Source: DATBQN01 sp963755825
GTDB lineage: Bacteria > Acidobacteriota > Thermoanaerobaculia > Multivoradales > UBA5704
DNA: 64,000 nt
Direction of reading: 5' to 3'
Assembly (NCBI GenBank): GCA_963755825.1
Contig: CAVWLA010000001.1
Coordinates: 186,001-250,000, forward strand
Made by a program: the position numbers and the translations under genes. This document shows positions 1 to 8,271 of this stretch, piece after piece. The number at the start of each line of letters is the position of its first letter. Positions within the stretch are counted from its first letter, which is position 1. The notes under the pieces were generated by a model. That model had not been told where the DNA came from. It ran no database searches and worked only from the letters and a program-made list of their open reading frames with translations.

Positions 1-1037
1 TGGGCGTCACCGACGACTTCTTCGCCCTCGGCGGCCACTCCTTCCTCGCCGTCCGGCTGCTCTCCCGCATCGCGCGAGAGCTCGGCCGCGAGCTGCCGCT
101 CGCCGCGCTCTTCGAGGCGCGCACGGTCGAGAGCCTCGCCGCGCTCCTCGCCGCCGAGCCCGGCGGCGAGACGGCCTGCGCGGCGGCCTCGGCCGGCTCG
201 CCGCTGGTGCTCCTGCAGCCGGCGGGCATCCTGCCGCCGCGCTTCTTCGTCCATCCGGTGGGCGGCGCCGTCTTCTGCTATCGCGACCTCGCCGGCGGGC
301 TCGGGGACGAGCGGCCGTTCTACGGCATCCAGGCCCGCGCCCTCCTCGCCGACAGCGGCGCGGCGGAGCCGGTCGAACCGCTCGCCACGGTCGAGGAGAT
401 GGCCGCCGACTACTGCCGGGCGATCGCCGCGGTGCAGCCGGCCGGGCCGTATCACCTCGGCGGCTGGTCGTTCGGCGGCCTCGTCGCGCTCGCCATGGCG
501 CGGCAGCTCGAGGCGCGCGGCGAGCGCGTCGCCGAGCTCGTCCTGCTCGATCCGACGACGGTGCCGGCGGCGCTCCGCGGACAGCCGGCGGACGAGGTCG
601 CCGAGCTCCTGCTGGTGGCGCGCGACCTCGGCGGTATCGCCGGCCGGCCGCTCGATCTCGCCGCCGGCGAGCTGGCGGCGGCCGATCCCTCACGCCGGCT
701 CGACCTCGTGCTCGAGCGCGCCGTGGCGGCGGGCGGCCTGCCGGCGGACGTCGACCGCGGCCGCCTGCGCCGCCTGGCGGCGATCTACCGCCAGAACCTG
801 CGGGCGGGGCTCGCCTATCGGCCGGAGCCCTGCGCGGCGCCGGTCACCCTCGTCCGCCCCGCCGACGCCGCTCTCCGCGAGGAGATCGCCGCGGCCGCCG
901 GGATCTGGGAGGAGATCGCCGGCGGCGGCCTCACCGTCGTCGCCGCGGCCGGCGACCACTACAGCATGCTGCGCCCGCCCCAGGTCGCGGCGCTATGTCG
1001 TAAACTCGCGAGCCCTGCCGCCCCGGCGGCGAGCTGA
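1..1037 (+). CDS. C-terminal end of a non-ribosomal peptide synthetase: carrier domain plus thioesterase (partial)
   Basis: This open frame enters from the left edge, reading codons from base 3, and ends at a TGA. It begins inside a phosphopantetheine carrier domain: DDFFALGGHSFLAVRLL contains the serine that carries the 4'-phosphopantetheine arm. An alanine-rich linker leads into a type I thioesterase of the alpha/beta-hydrolase fold. Its nucleophile motif is GWSFGG, followed by an Asp in LLDPTTVP and a His in GDHYSML, giving a complete triad. In this family the thioesterase releases the finished peptide from the assembly line by hydrolysis or cyclisation. The condensation and adenylation domains that would define the product lie outside the window. 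The next gene starts 29 bp downstream but is not obviously biosynthetic. The family call is firm; the product is unknown. Confidence 0.93.
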   Translation, partial: GVTDDFFALGGHSFLAVRLLSRIARELGRELPLAALFEARTVESLAALLAAEPGGETACAAASAGSPLVLLQPAGILPPRFFVHPVGGAVFCYRDLAGGLGDERPFYGIQARALLADSGAAEPVEPLATVEEMAADYCRAIAAVQPAGPYHLGGWSFGGLVALAMARQLEARGERVAELVLLDPTTVPAALRGQPADEVAELLLVARDLGGIAGRPLDLAAGELAAADPSRRLDLVLERAVAAGGLPADVDRGRLRRLAAIYRQNLRAGLAYRPEPCAAPVTLVRPADAALREEIAAAAGIWEEIAGGGLTVVAAAGDHYSMLRPPQVAALCRKLASPAAPAAS

Positions 1038-1066
1038 GATCCATCTCTACCCGACAGGAGGTTTGC

Positions 1067-1843
1067 ATGTCCGGTTTCCGCGTCAAGATTTCCTCGCCGA
1101 TCCTCGCGGCGCTCGCCCTCGTCCCGGGGCTCGCGCTCGCCCCGGCGCTCGCCCGCGGGGCGGAGCCGGTGACGGTCCGCCCCGGCGATCCGGCCGTCGA
1201 CGGCAGCGTCATCCGGCCCTACACCAACAAGTGGAAGATCACGCAGACCGGCCTCTCGGGCAAGAGCGTCGTCCGCGGCACCTGGTCGGACCAGCTCGAG
1301 ATCACCACCGTCAACGGCAAGCCGGCGATCAAGCGGACGCAGATCGAGGCGCTCACCGAGCGCACCGTCACCAACGTCAACGTCGTCGACCCCAAGACGC
1401 TGGCGCCGATCATGAGCGAGATCTCCGACACCAAGGGCTTCTTCCGGCACTGGGACTTCGACGGCAAGAAGATCGACATCAAGCGCTCGAGCGAGCCGGC
1501 GGGCGGCGAGATCAAGGCGAGCTCGGTCACCCTCGACACGCCGGTCTTCGACTTCCTCGGCGGCATGTACGGGGTGCTCCTCGTCGGCTTCCCGCTGCAG
1601 ACCGGCTACGCGGCGAAGTTCCCCATCTTCGACGACGAGAAGAACGCCATGGGCTGGATCTCCTTCACGGTGGGCGGCAAGGAGCAGGTGCAGGCCGGCC
1701 CCGACAAGAAGGTCGAGGCCTGGGCGGTGCAGACGGAGGCCGAGGGCTTCAAGATGACCTTCTATCTGACCAAGGAGCCGCCCTACGTCATCCGGCTGCT
1801 GCAGGTCGGCGCCCGCGGCAGCCTCAGCTACGACATGCTCTGA
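1067..1843 (+). CDS. Secreted protein of unknown function (DUF3108-like appearance)
   Basis: The start ATG sits 5 bp after a perfect AGGAGG. The 258-residue product begins with a signal peptide (basic start, hydrophobic run PILAALALVPGLALAPALA, likely cleavage after LARG or nearby). The mature part is rich in Thr, Val, Lys and Asp, with alternating beta-strand patterns such as KWKITQTGLSGKSVVRG and FKMTFYLTKEPPYVIRLL. This resembles the all-beta periplasmic DUF3108 type, but I cannot prove that membership. There are no cysteines after the signal and no catalytic motif. It follows the NRPS end closely and might be cotranscribed, although a secreted structural protein is not an expected NRPS partner. 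Confidence 0.85.
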   Translation: MSGFRVKISSPILAALALVPGLALAPALARGAEPVTVRPGDPAVDGSVIRPYTNKWKITQTGLSGKSVVRGTWSDQLEITTVNGKPAIKRTQIEALTERTVTNVNVVDPKTLAPIMSEISDTKGFFRHWDFDGKKIDIKRSSEPAGGEIKASSVTLDTPVFDFLGGMYGVLLVGFPLQTGYAAKFPIFDDEKNAMGWISFTVGGKEQVQAGPDKKVEAWAVQTEAEGFKMTFYLTKEPPYVIRLLQVGARGSLSYDML

Positions 1844-1886
1844 GCCCTGCTCCCGCCTCGTTTCCTTTCCCTCTGCCGATGAGATG

Positions 1887-1921
1887 AAAACGCCCGCCGC
1901 GTTCGAGGAACGCGGCGGGCG
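1887..1921 (-). terminator. Intrinsic terminator of the FG-GAP/ASPIC gene
   Basis: A perfect 14-bp inverted repeat (1891-1904 with 1908-1921, arm CGCCCGCCGCGTTC) has a 3-base loop. Read on the minus strand it is followed at once by TTTT (the AAAA at 1887-1890). It lies 34 bp past the stop of the minus-strand gene and between convergent genes, so it may also stop the plus-strand gene ending at 1843. Confidence 0.85.
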
Positions 1922-1954
1922 CGAGGAGGAGCCGGCCTGGCGAGACCGATCCTT

Positions 1955-4057
1955 CTAGAAACCCGTGCCGAAGAGGCCGGGGTGGGCGTCGTTGAAGGCC
2001 CGATCGGCGCTCTGCAGGAAGCGCACGAAGTTGTCGCCGCTCACCTTGTGCTCGAGAGCGAGGGTGGTGAGCGCGGAGACCACGCAGAGGTCGTACTTGA
2101 CGTGGCCGAGGAGCGCCTGCCCCGGCCGGGTGCCGACCGCGACGTCGTAGCTGCACGGGATCTCGGGGAACTGGATGTGCTCGCCGTTCTTCAGGCCGTA
2201 GACCCGGTTGCGGGTGCCGCCCGGCCAGAGCACGTCGAAGGTGCCCTGCGCCGCCGTGCCGAGACCGAAGGTCGCGGTGCGGCTGCTCATCGAGGCGTGG
2301 CTTCCGCCGCCGATCTCCGGCACGATGATCGTCTTGCCGCCGTCCGGGGTGAACTTCAGCGTCGCGCCGATGCCGTCGCGGTTGACCTTGCCGCCGGCGA
2401 CCAGGCCGACGGTGCCGAGCGGCGTCACCTGCGCCCAGCCGTTGCCGTTGCCGCCGCTGTTGATCTCGACGGAGAGGTCGCCGTCCGGGCGGGGCACGCC
2501 GAAGTAGCTGAAGTAGTTGGGCATCGCCTGCGTCGCTGCCATGACGTACTGGACGAGGGCGATGTTGTCGAGCGGCGTGCCGAAGGTGCCGGTGACCCTC
2601 TGATAGGGGAACTGGAGCTGCGGGAAGGCCGGGTTGGCGACGATCTGGAACATCGCCGCGGTGACCACGTCCGGGAAGCCGTCGTTGTTGAGGTCGCCCG
2701 TCGCGACGCCGTTGACCTCGCGGCGGCGATGGTCGCGCTTGATGGCGTTCAGGTCGAGCTGGAAGTTGGCCGAGCAGCCCGGGTTCTGCAGCACGATGCC
2801 GGGGTTGTCCATGGCGATGAAGACGAGGAGAGAGTCATCGCCGTAGTAGAAGATGTCCTGGTCGCCGTCGTTGTCGTAGTCGAGGGTCACCGCACCCCAG
2901 CCGAAGGGGAGCGCGTTCAAGGCGCCGATGCCGGGGTCGGTGAAGGCGCCGTGGCCGTCGCCCAGGAACCAGCGCGGCTCGTTGGCCTTGCCGCCGATCC
3001 AGCGCCCCAGGTTGGTGGCGAAGAAGTCGATGTTGCCGTCGCAGTTGAAATCGCCGAAGGCGAGGCCCATCCAGGAGCCGAGCTGCATGCCCGAGGCGAG
3101 GGTGATGTCGGTGAAGTGCCCGGTGCCGTCGCCCTTGAACAGCCGCGTGTAGCCGCGCGCCTGCGAGGGATCGAGCGGCGCCAGACCCTGGAGATCGGTC
3201 CACAGGATGTCGACGAAACCGTCCTGATCGTAGTCGACCGCCGACACCGACCAGGTGAAGGTGCCGCCGGGGAAGCCGGCGATGTTCTGGATGCCGGAGG
3301 TGGCGCTGGTGTCGGTGAAGTGGATGCCGTGCGCCGAGGCGTTGCGCATGAAGAGCTGGTTGTTTTCCATCAAGGGGTAGTTGGGCTGCAGGAAGACCGC
3401 CTGGCGGTTGGTCCAGTCGTCGTAGGTGTTGCTGACCACGATGTCGAGCAGGCCGTCGCCGTTGAAGTCGGCCATGGCGCAGCCCGAGTGGTTGAAGTTG
3501 CCGGCGCCGACGCCGGCGCTGGCGGTGATGTCGGTGAAGGTGCCGTTGCCGTTGTTGTGGAAGAGGATGTTGGGACCGCCGATGCCGGTGACGTAGAGAT
3601 CCTCCCAGCCATCGTTGTCGATGTCGCCGAAGCAGACGCCGGAGCTGTCCTGCGCCGTGGCGTCGACGCCGGCCTTGACGGCGACGTCCTCGAACTGCAG
3701 CACGCCGGTGCGGCCGAGGAGATTGTGGTAGAGGCTGTTCGCCGATCCCGGGCCGTTGCTGACGTAGATGTCGAGGTAACCGTCGTTGTCGTAGTCGAAG
3801 ATCGCGACGCCGGGAGTACCGCGCGCCTTCTGCGGGCTCTCGGAGAGGAGGAGCGGCGAGGGCGCCGCGCCGTTGGTGTAGAAGAAATCCTCGATGGCTA
3901 GCCGCGACGGGGTCGCCGTGCGGTGGTAGGTGATGCCGGCGCCGCCGTTGAGGGCGATGTCGTTCATCGTCACGCCGCCGTCGGCCGATGCTCTGCCTGC
4001 CAGGCAGAGCGCCAACGCGAGTCCGAAGGCGGACCCAAACCGAAGCTTGCTCTCCAT
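1955..4057 (-). CDS. Secreted FG-GAP/VCBS repeat protein with C-terminal ASPIC/UnbV domain (CRTAC1-like)
   Basis: The 700-residue protein has a signal peptide (FGLALALCLAGRASA) and starts at an ATG behind AAGGAG. The body holds many calcium-binding FG-GAP/VCBS blades with the repeated pattern D-x-D-x-D-G, for example DYDNDGYLDIYV near residue 86, DIDNDGWEDLYV, DFNGDGLLDIVV, DYDQDGFVDILW, DYDNDGDQDIF and DLNNDGFPDVV. Together they suggest a seven-bladed beta-propeller. Residues of about 540-640 carry the ASPIC/UnbV region (NRDGIGATLKF, GGGSHASMSS, FGLG, LWPGGTRN). Such proteins are exported and often linked to carbohydrate or surface binding; no enzymatic role is shown here. It is monocistronic, with its own terminator. 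Confidence 0.92.
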   Translation of the reverse strand: MESKLRFGSAFGLALALCLAGRASADGGVTMNDIALNGGAGITYHRTATPSRLAIEDFFYTNGAAPSPLLLSESPQKARGTPGVAIFDYDNDGYLDIYVSNGPGSANSLYHNLLGRTGVLQFEDVAVKAGVDATAQDSSGVCFGDIDNDGWEDLYVTGIGGPNILFHNNGNGTFTDITASAGVGAGNFNHSGCAMADFNGDGLLDIVVSNTYDDWTNRQAVFLQPNYPLMENNQLFMRNASAHGIHFTDTSATSGIQNIAGFPGGTFTWSVSAVDYDQDGFVDILWTDLQGLAPLDPSQARGYTRLFKGDGTGHFTDITLASGMQLGSWMGLAFGDFNCDGNIDFFATNLGRWIGGKANEPRWFLGDGHGAFTDPGIGALNALPFGWGAVTLDYDNDGDQDIFYYGDDSLLVFIAMDNPGIVLQNPGCSANFQLDLNAIKRDHRRREVNGVATGDLNNDGFPDVVTAAMFQIVANPAFPQLQFPYQRVTGTFGTPLDNIALVQYVMAATQAMPNYFSYFGVPRPDGDLSVEINSGGNGNGWAQVTPLGTVGLVAGGKVNRDGIGATLKFTPDGGKTIIVPEIGGGSHASMSSRTATFGLGTAAQGTFDVLWPGGTRNRVYGLKNGEHIQFPEIPCSYDVAVGTRPGQALLGHVKYDLCVVSALTTLALEHKVSGDNFVRFLQSADRAFNDAHPGLFGTGF

Positions 4058-4164
4058 ACCTACTCCTTTCGTAATGTCACGAGGACGCAGATGATCTCTG
4101 CAGAATTCCTTGCGATCGAGATATAGCGATCGTCTACATGAGTAGGTGTTCTACGCTGCAGTTG

Positions 4165-4194
4165 CGGGACATTGTCCCGTTGTTCAATTGTTCA
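4165..4194. promoter_or_regulatory. Palindrome plus direct repeat in a divergent intergenic region
   Basis: The perfect inverted repeat CGGGACA-T-TGTCCCG (4165-4179) abuts two copies of TTGTTCA (4180-4186 and 4188-4194). The neighbouring 4100-4140 stretch is AT-richer than anything nearby and carries GCGATCG twice around AGATATA. The block lies between divergent genes (start at 4057 on minus, about 4347 on plus), so it is a likely operator or promoter region. The regulator is unknown. Confidence 0.5.
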
Positions 4195-4346
4195 CGCGTT
4201 TCCGGTGTCGGCCGGGCGGCCTGGCTCCGCGGCGCCGGCTGCTCGCCGGCAGGAGGCGCGCCGGCCGCGGCGAGGGTGCGCCCGGTGTCACCCGACCGTC
4301 GTCCTCGCGCCATCGCCGGATCACCGGCGGCTGCGAGGATGCGCAG

Positions 4347-5225
4347 GTGGCTTCGACGAGCTCGGTGGAGGCTCCTGCGCGCGACGAGGCCTCGGTCCCT
4401 CCGCGCTCGGCGACGGCAGCTGGGCTCGGCGGGCCGGCAGCAATTCTCTGCGCAGAGCTGCCGTGCCTCGCCGCCGGCCGCCGCGCCGTCCTCAAGTCGC
4501 TGCTGATCGTCTGCGGGCCGCTCGTCGGGGTCGAGCACGCCGACCGCCTGGCGCGGGTGGAGGAGCCGGCGATCTTCGCCCTCAACCATTCCAATTACGC
4601 CGAGGCGCTGCTGGCGCCGATGGTGCTCCTCTTTCTGCGCCGCGGCCGGGCGGTCCATTTCCTCGCCGACTGGATGTTCCTCGAGCTCCCGCTGCTCGGG
4701 CCGCTGCTGCGGCTCGGCGAGCCGATCGCGGTCTACGGCAAGCGGGCGCGGTTCGGCTGGGGGGAGGCCAGGCGGCGCCAAGGCCGGCGCCAGCCGGCTC
4801 TCGACCGCTGCCTGGCGCGACTCGCGGCGGGCGGCAGCCTGGGACTCTTTCCGGAGGGGCGGCGCGGCGGCGACCCGCGTCGGCTCCTGGCTCCGCGGCC
4901 GGGGCTGGGGGAGCTCGCGCTGCGCAGCGCCGCGCCGGTGGTGCCCATCGGCATCCGCCATCCGGCGGCGGCGCGGCTCGGCCGCGCGCCTCGCCTCGGC
5001 CGCATGGTGCTCGCGGTCGGCGAGCCGGTCGACCTGGCGGCTGAGCGCGCCCTTTTCGCCGCCCTCGCCGGTGTCGGCGCGGCCCGCGCCGCGCGCCGCG
5101 AGCTGGCGCGTCTCGCCGCGGCGCGGGTGATGGCGGCGCTCGCCGCGCTCGCCGGCCCCGGCGCCCCGGCCGAGCGAGCGCACGGGAGATCGCAGGCCGC
5201 AACCGACAGAGAGACCGTTCCTTAG
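4347..5225 (+). CDS. PlsC-like 1-acyl-glycerol-3-phosphate O-acyltransferase family protein
   Basis: The core has the two glycerolipid acyltransferase signatures: NHSNYAEA (block I, a variant of NHx4D) and FPEGRRGGDPR (block III), followed by PVVPIGIRHP (block IV-like). These enzymes transfer acyl chains at the membrane. The frame is open back to base 4146, but that stretch would include a palindromic operator and has no family-like sequence. I prefer the GTG at 4347, which has GAGG 8 bp upstream and gives about 292 residues; the start is uncertain. A GNAT-like N-acyltransferase follows 15 bp later. The pair resembles OlsA/OlsB of ornithine-lipid synthesis, with this gene as the O-acyltransferase. 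Block I lacks the usual final Asp (Glu instead), so the substrate may differ. Confidence 0.78.
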   Translation: MASTSSVEAPARDEASVPPRSATAAGLGGPAAILCAELPCLAAGRRAVLKSLLIVCGPLVGVEHADRLARVEEPAIFALNHSNYAEALLAPMVLLFLRRGRAVHFLADWMFLELPLLGPLLRLGEPIAVYGKRARFGWGEARRRQGRRQPALDRCLARLAAGGSLGLFPEGRRGGDPRRLLAPRPGLGELALRSAAPVVPIGIRHPAAARLGRAPRLGRMVLAVGEPVDLAAERALFAALAGVGAARAARRELARLAAARVMAALAALAGPGAPAERAHGRSQAATDRETVP

Positions 5226-5240
5226 GAGAGGAGACGAACG

Positions 5241-5906
5241 ATGGAGAGGAAAGGCGTGACGGCGGCGCGGGTCACCTCGCAGCGGGCGCGGGAGAGCGCG
5301 CTGGCGCTGATCGAAGAGGTCTACCGCGTCGAGAAGGGGTGGATCGCCAACAGCCGCCGCGAGATACCCGCCGACATCGGCGCTCGCCGCGGCGAATCGT
5401 GGTTCCTGGTCGAGGTCGGCGGCGAGGCGGCGGGCGCCATCCGCCTGCTCTACGACCCCGAGCTCGCCCTCCCCGCCGAGTACGGCGTCGAGCTCGAGCC
5501 GGGCGTCGACCTCGAGCGGCTGCGGCAGGCCGGCCGCTTCGTCGACGTCGGCCGCTTCATGATCCTGCCGCGCTTCCGCCGCGACGTCCGCGTCGCCCTC
5601 GAGCTGATGAAGGCGGCGATCCGCGAGGTCACCGAGCGCGGCTACACCCATCTGCTGACCGACGTCTTCGAGAGCGATCCGCACTCGCCGCTGCGCTTCC
5701 ACACCCGCGTCCTCGGCTTCGAGCGCATCGGGACCCACCGCCACGGCGAGCTCGCCTGCGAGAGCGTGCGCATCCTCCTCATCCTCGACATCGCCCGCGC
5801 CTACGCGCGCCTCAAGGAGCGCGGCAACCGCGTCTTCCGCGAGCTGGGCGAGGGCCTGGGCGACGCGCTGGCGCCGGCCGGCCTGCCGCTCGCCCGCTCG
5901 GCCTAG
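5241..5906 (+). CDS. GNAT-fold N-acyltransferase, FeeM/OlsB-like
   Basis: The ATG sits 8 bp after a purine-rich AGGAGAGGAG ribosome site. The 221-residue product has the features of acyl-ACP dependent GNAT-fold acyltransferases (N-acyl amino acid synthase FeeM, ornithine N-acyltransferase OlsB, autoinducer synthases): a first strand WFLVEVGGEAAGAIRLLYD, the acidic-polar stretch LPAEYGVELE, and the core VDVGRFMILPRFRR around residue 110, where the family has an E/D-x-GR-x-x-x-x-P-x-x-R pattern. The known reaction joins a fatty acyl chain from ACP to an amino acid amine. Its place behind a PlsC-like gene fits a two-step aminolipid route. FeeM-type and OlsB-type cannot be separated by eye. Confidence 0.7.
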   Translation: MERKGVTAARVTSQRARESALALIEEVYRVEKGWIANSRREIPADIGARRGESWFLVEVGGEAAGAIRLLYDPELALPAEYGVELEPGVDLERLRQAGRFVDVGRFMILPRFRRDVRVALELMKAAIREVTERGYTHLLTDVFESDPHSPLRFHTRVLGFERIGTHRHGELACESVRILLILDIARAYARLKERGNRVFRELGEGLGDALAPAGLPLARSA

Positions 5907-5933
5907 CTCGGGCGGCGGCGCGGCGGCGAGCCG

Positions 5934-6767
5934 CTACGGACCGCCGGGCCCGGGCTCGCCGTCGGCCGCCGCTGCGGCGCGCCCCTCGCCGCGCCCCGCA
6001 GCGGGGAAACGGCGGAAGGCGAAGAGGTGCTGCGCCAGGTAGCCGCGCGGGAACTCGGTGTAGGTCAGGCCGTAGCTCCGCGGGTGCAGGCCGCGCGGGG
6101 CGAGCCAGGCGGTGCCCCAGAGCCGGTCCCAGATCGCCAGCTTGGTCGCGAAGTTGACCCCCGGCGGCGGGTGATCGACGGCGTGATGCCAGCGGTGCGC
6201 CTCGGGGCCGTTCACCACCCACTGCAGGCGCCCCGTCCGCACGTCGACGTTGGAATGGATGTAGAGGCCCCAGATGGCGCTCACCATCCCCTTGATCAGC
6301 GGCACCTGCGGACTGGCGCCGAGGAGGACCATCGGCGCGAACTCGATCGTCTGGTTGACGAGGATCTCGAAGGCGTGCGAGCGGGCGCCGGCGAGCCAGT
6401 CGAGCTGGCGCATCGAGTGGTGCGCCTCGTGGAGCCGCCAGAGGACCGGCGAGCGGTGCTGCCAGCGGTGGAAGCCGTAGATGTAGAGGTCGTGGCTGAC
6501 GACGAAGAAGGCGACCTGCAGCCAGACGGGGAAGCCGCCGACGAGGCGGAGGCGGGAGAGATGCGCGCCGGCGTCGAGCCAGCGGATGAGGCGGCCGATG
6601 GCGAGCGCCAGGACGTAGTTCTGCACCAGCGAATAGAGCAACAGGTCGGTCCAGAAGCCCTCGCGGACGAGGCGCTGGCCGGGCTCGAAGGGGATGATGC
6701 GCTCGAGGGCGACGAGGAGGAGCGCCGCCGCGACGATGGCGAGCGGGGAGGCGACCGCCCAGCTCAA
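5934..6767 (-). CDS. Sterol desaturase / fatty acid hydroxylase family membrane protein
   Basis: This is a 277-residue integral membrane di-iron protein. The histidine clusters of the family are all present: HDLYIYGFHRWQH, RLHEAHHS and HRWHHAVDH. Hydrophobic segments occur at about residues 3-20, 40-60 and 75-95, and again near 150. I place the start at TTG (6765-6767), because it overlaps the TGA of the upstream synthase gene as TTGA and the next residues form the first membrane segment. It is the last gene of the sugar-acid operon. The family hydroxylates or desaturates lipid-like substrates with O2; the substrate here is unknown, and its link with the sugar pathway may be to the lipid carrying the glycan. 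Confidence 0.88.
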   Translation of the reverse strand: MSWAVASPLAIVAAALLLVALERIIPFEPGQRLVREGFWTDLLLYSLVQNYVLALAIGRLIRWLDAGAHLSRLRLVGGFPVWLQVAFFVVSHDLYIYGFHRWQHRSPVLWRLHEAHHSMRQLDWLAGARSHAFEILVNQTIEFAPMVLLGASPQVPLIKGMVSAIWGLYIHSNVDVRTGRLQWVVNGPEAHRWHHAVDHPPPGVNFATKLAIWDRLWGTAWLAPRGLHPRSYGLTYTEFPRGYLAQHLFAFRRFPAAGRGEGRAAAAADGEPGPGGP

Positions 6768-7675
6768 GCCGCCCCGACGGCCGCCGGCAACGGCTGGGCC
6801 TTGACGCGCCGCAGCTTCTCGAGCTGCGCCAGCTCTCCCGCCGCGACCCGCTTGACGCCGTCGCCCAGGGCTCGGTCGATGTCGCGGATGTTCTGCACCA
6901 GGCGCAGGAAGCCGCCGATCTCGACCGAGGCCGCCTGGTCGCTTCCCCACAGCGCGCGGTCGAGGGTGATGTGGCGCTCGACGAAGCGGGCGCCGAGAGC
7001 GACCGCCGCCCAGGTCGGGGAGAGGCCGGTCTCGTGGCCGGAGTAACCGATCGGGCACTCGGGGAAACGGCGGCCGAGGGCGCCGATCATGCGCAGGTTG
7101 AGATCGGCGACCGGGCAGGGGTAGGTCGAGGTGGTGTGGGCGATGAGGAGGTCGCGGCGGCCGAGGAGAGCGACGCTCGCGTCGATCTCCGCCAGCGTCG
7201 ACATGCCGGTCGAGAGGATCAGCGGCCGGCCCGTCTGGCGCAGGCGGGCGAGGAGGGCGTCGTCGGTGAGCGAGGCGGAGGCGATCTTGTAGCAGGGCGG
7301 GGCGAAGCGCTCCATGAAGTCGACCGCCTCCTCGTCCCAGCAGGAGGCGAACCAGAAAATGCCGCGCTCGCGGCAGTGGCGGTCGATGGCGGCGAACTCG
7401 CGCGCCCCGAACTCCATCCGCCGCCGGTACTCGATGTAGGTCATCCGCCCCCACGGCGTCTCGCGCTCGCGGCCCCACTGCTCGCGGGGGACGCAGAGCT
7501 CCGGGGTGCGCTTCTGGAACTTGACCGCGTCGGCGCCGGCGAGGTGGGCGCCGTCGATGAGCTTCCTCGCCAGCTCGAGCGAGCCGTTGTGGTTGATACC
7601 GATCTCGGCGATGACGAAGACCGGGTGGCCCTCGCCCACCCGGCGCTCTCCGATCCAGGCTTCGGCGTGTCGCAT
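6764..7675 (-). CDS. NeuB-family ulosonic/sialic acid synthase lacking the SAF domain
   Basis: The TIM-barrel synthase domain is clear: FVIAEIGINHNGSLELARKL near the N-terminus, ADAVKFQKR, KIASASLTD, LILSTGMSTLAEI, CPIGYSGHE and VERHITLDRALWGSDQAASVE. The family condenses phosphoenolpyruvate with an aldose or its phosphate to give a 3-deoxy-2-ulosonic acid. At 303 residues the protein stops directly after KLRRVKAQ, where ordinary NeuB/SpsE continue for some 50-60 residues into an antifreeze-like SAF domain. That part is absent here. The ATG at 7675 has GAGGAGAGG upstream and is preferred over an earlier in-frame start at 7744 that would overlap the phosphatase gene. Its stop overlaps the next gene's TTG. 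Confidence 0.88.
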   Translation of the reverse strand: MRHAEAWIGERRVGEGHPVFVIAEIGINHNGSLELARKLIDGAHLAGADAVKFQKRTPELCVPREQWGRERETPWGRMTYIEYRRRMEFGAREFAAIDRHCRERGIFWFASCWDEEAVDFMERFAPPCYKIASASLTDDALLARLRQTGRPLILSTGMSTLAEIDASVALLGRRDLLIAHTTSTYPCPVADLNLRMIGALGRRFPECPIGYSGHETGLSPTWAAVALGARFVERHITLDRALWGSDQAASVEIGGFLRLVQNIRDIDRALGDGVKRVAAGELAQLEKLRRVKAQPLPAAVGAA

Positions 7676-7713
7676 GGCTCTCCTCTCCTCGACGGCGGTC
7701 AGAGCGGCGGTTC

Positions 7714-8271
7714 TCAAGGTTTCGCCCGCAGGCGCAGGATCCACTCGGCGAACTCCCGGAAGGCGCCGTGGCCGCCGCAGGCGGCGCAGCGGTAGTGGGC
7801 GGCGGCGGCCACCTCGGGCATGGCGTCGGCGGGTGCGGCGGTCAAGCCGCTGGCGCCGATCGCGGTCAGGATCTGGAGGTCGTTGACGTCGTCTCCGATG
7901 TAGGCGAGCGCGGTCATCGGCAGCCCCGTCTCGCGGAGGATCGACGGCAGGTGGCCGCCCTTGTCGTGGACGCCGAGGAAGAGGCTCTCGATGCGCAGCT
8001 TCTCGGCGCGGCGCGCCACGGTGCGCGAGCGCTCGCGGGTGACGATGCCGGTCTGGATGCCGGCGACGGCGAGGCGCTCGACGCCCATGCCGTCGCGCAC
8101 CGAGAAGCGCCGCAGCTCCTCGCCGCGCTCCGAGTAGTAGACGCCGCCGTCGGTGAGCACGCCGTCGCTGTCGGTGAGGACGAGGAGGATGCGGCGGGCG
8201 CGGACGGCGACGTCGAAGGGGATCGGCGCCCGCGCCAGCTCCACCGGCGGCCGCGGCGGTGCGGTCACCAT
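7714..8271 (-). CDS. KdsC-like HAD-family phosphatase
   Basis: The product is about 185 residues, the usual size of C0-type HAD phosphatases such as 3-deoxy-octulosonate-8-phosphate phosphatase. Motif I is TDSDGVLTDGGVYY (both catalytic Asp present; the residue between them is Ser instead of the usual Val). Motif II lies in IQTGIVTRERS and motif IV in YIGDDVNDLQIL, with the Lys of motif III in VHDKGG. In this pathway it would dephosphorylate the ulosonate phosphate made by the NeuB-family enzyme encoded next. The ATG at 8271 overlaps the stop of the upstream SDR gene by 7 bp; a GTG at 8280 is possible. A cysteine pair (RCAACGG) sits near the C-terminus. Confidence 0.88.
   Translation of the reverse strand: MVTAPPRPPVELARAPIPFDVAVRARRILLVLTDSDGVLTDGGVYYSERGEELRRFSVRDGMGVERLAVAGIQTGIVTRERSRTVARRAEKLRIESLFLGVHDKGGHLPSILRETGLPMTALAYIGDDVNDLQILTAIGASGLTAAPADAMPEVAAAAHYRCAACGGHGAFREFAEWILRLRAKP

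Noticed and set aside
1982..3901. 639-residue open frame on the plus strand opposite the FG-GAP gene
   Set aside because: It is the antisense shadow of a clear secreted protein. Its Val/Glu/Ala/Arg composition is the usual artefact of GC-rich DNA.
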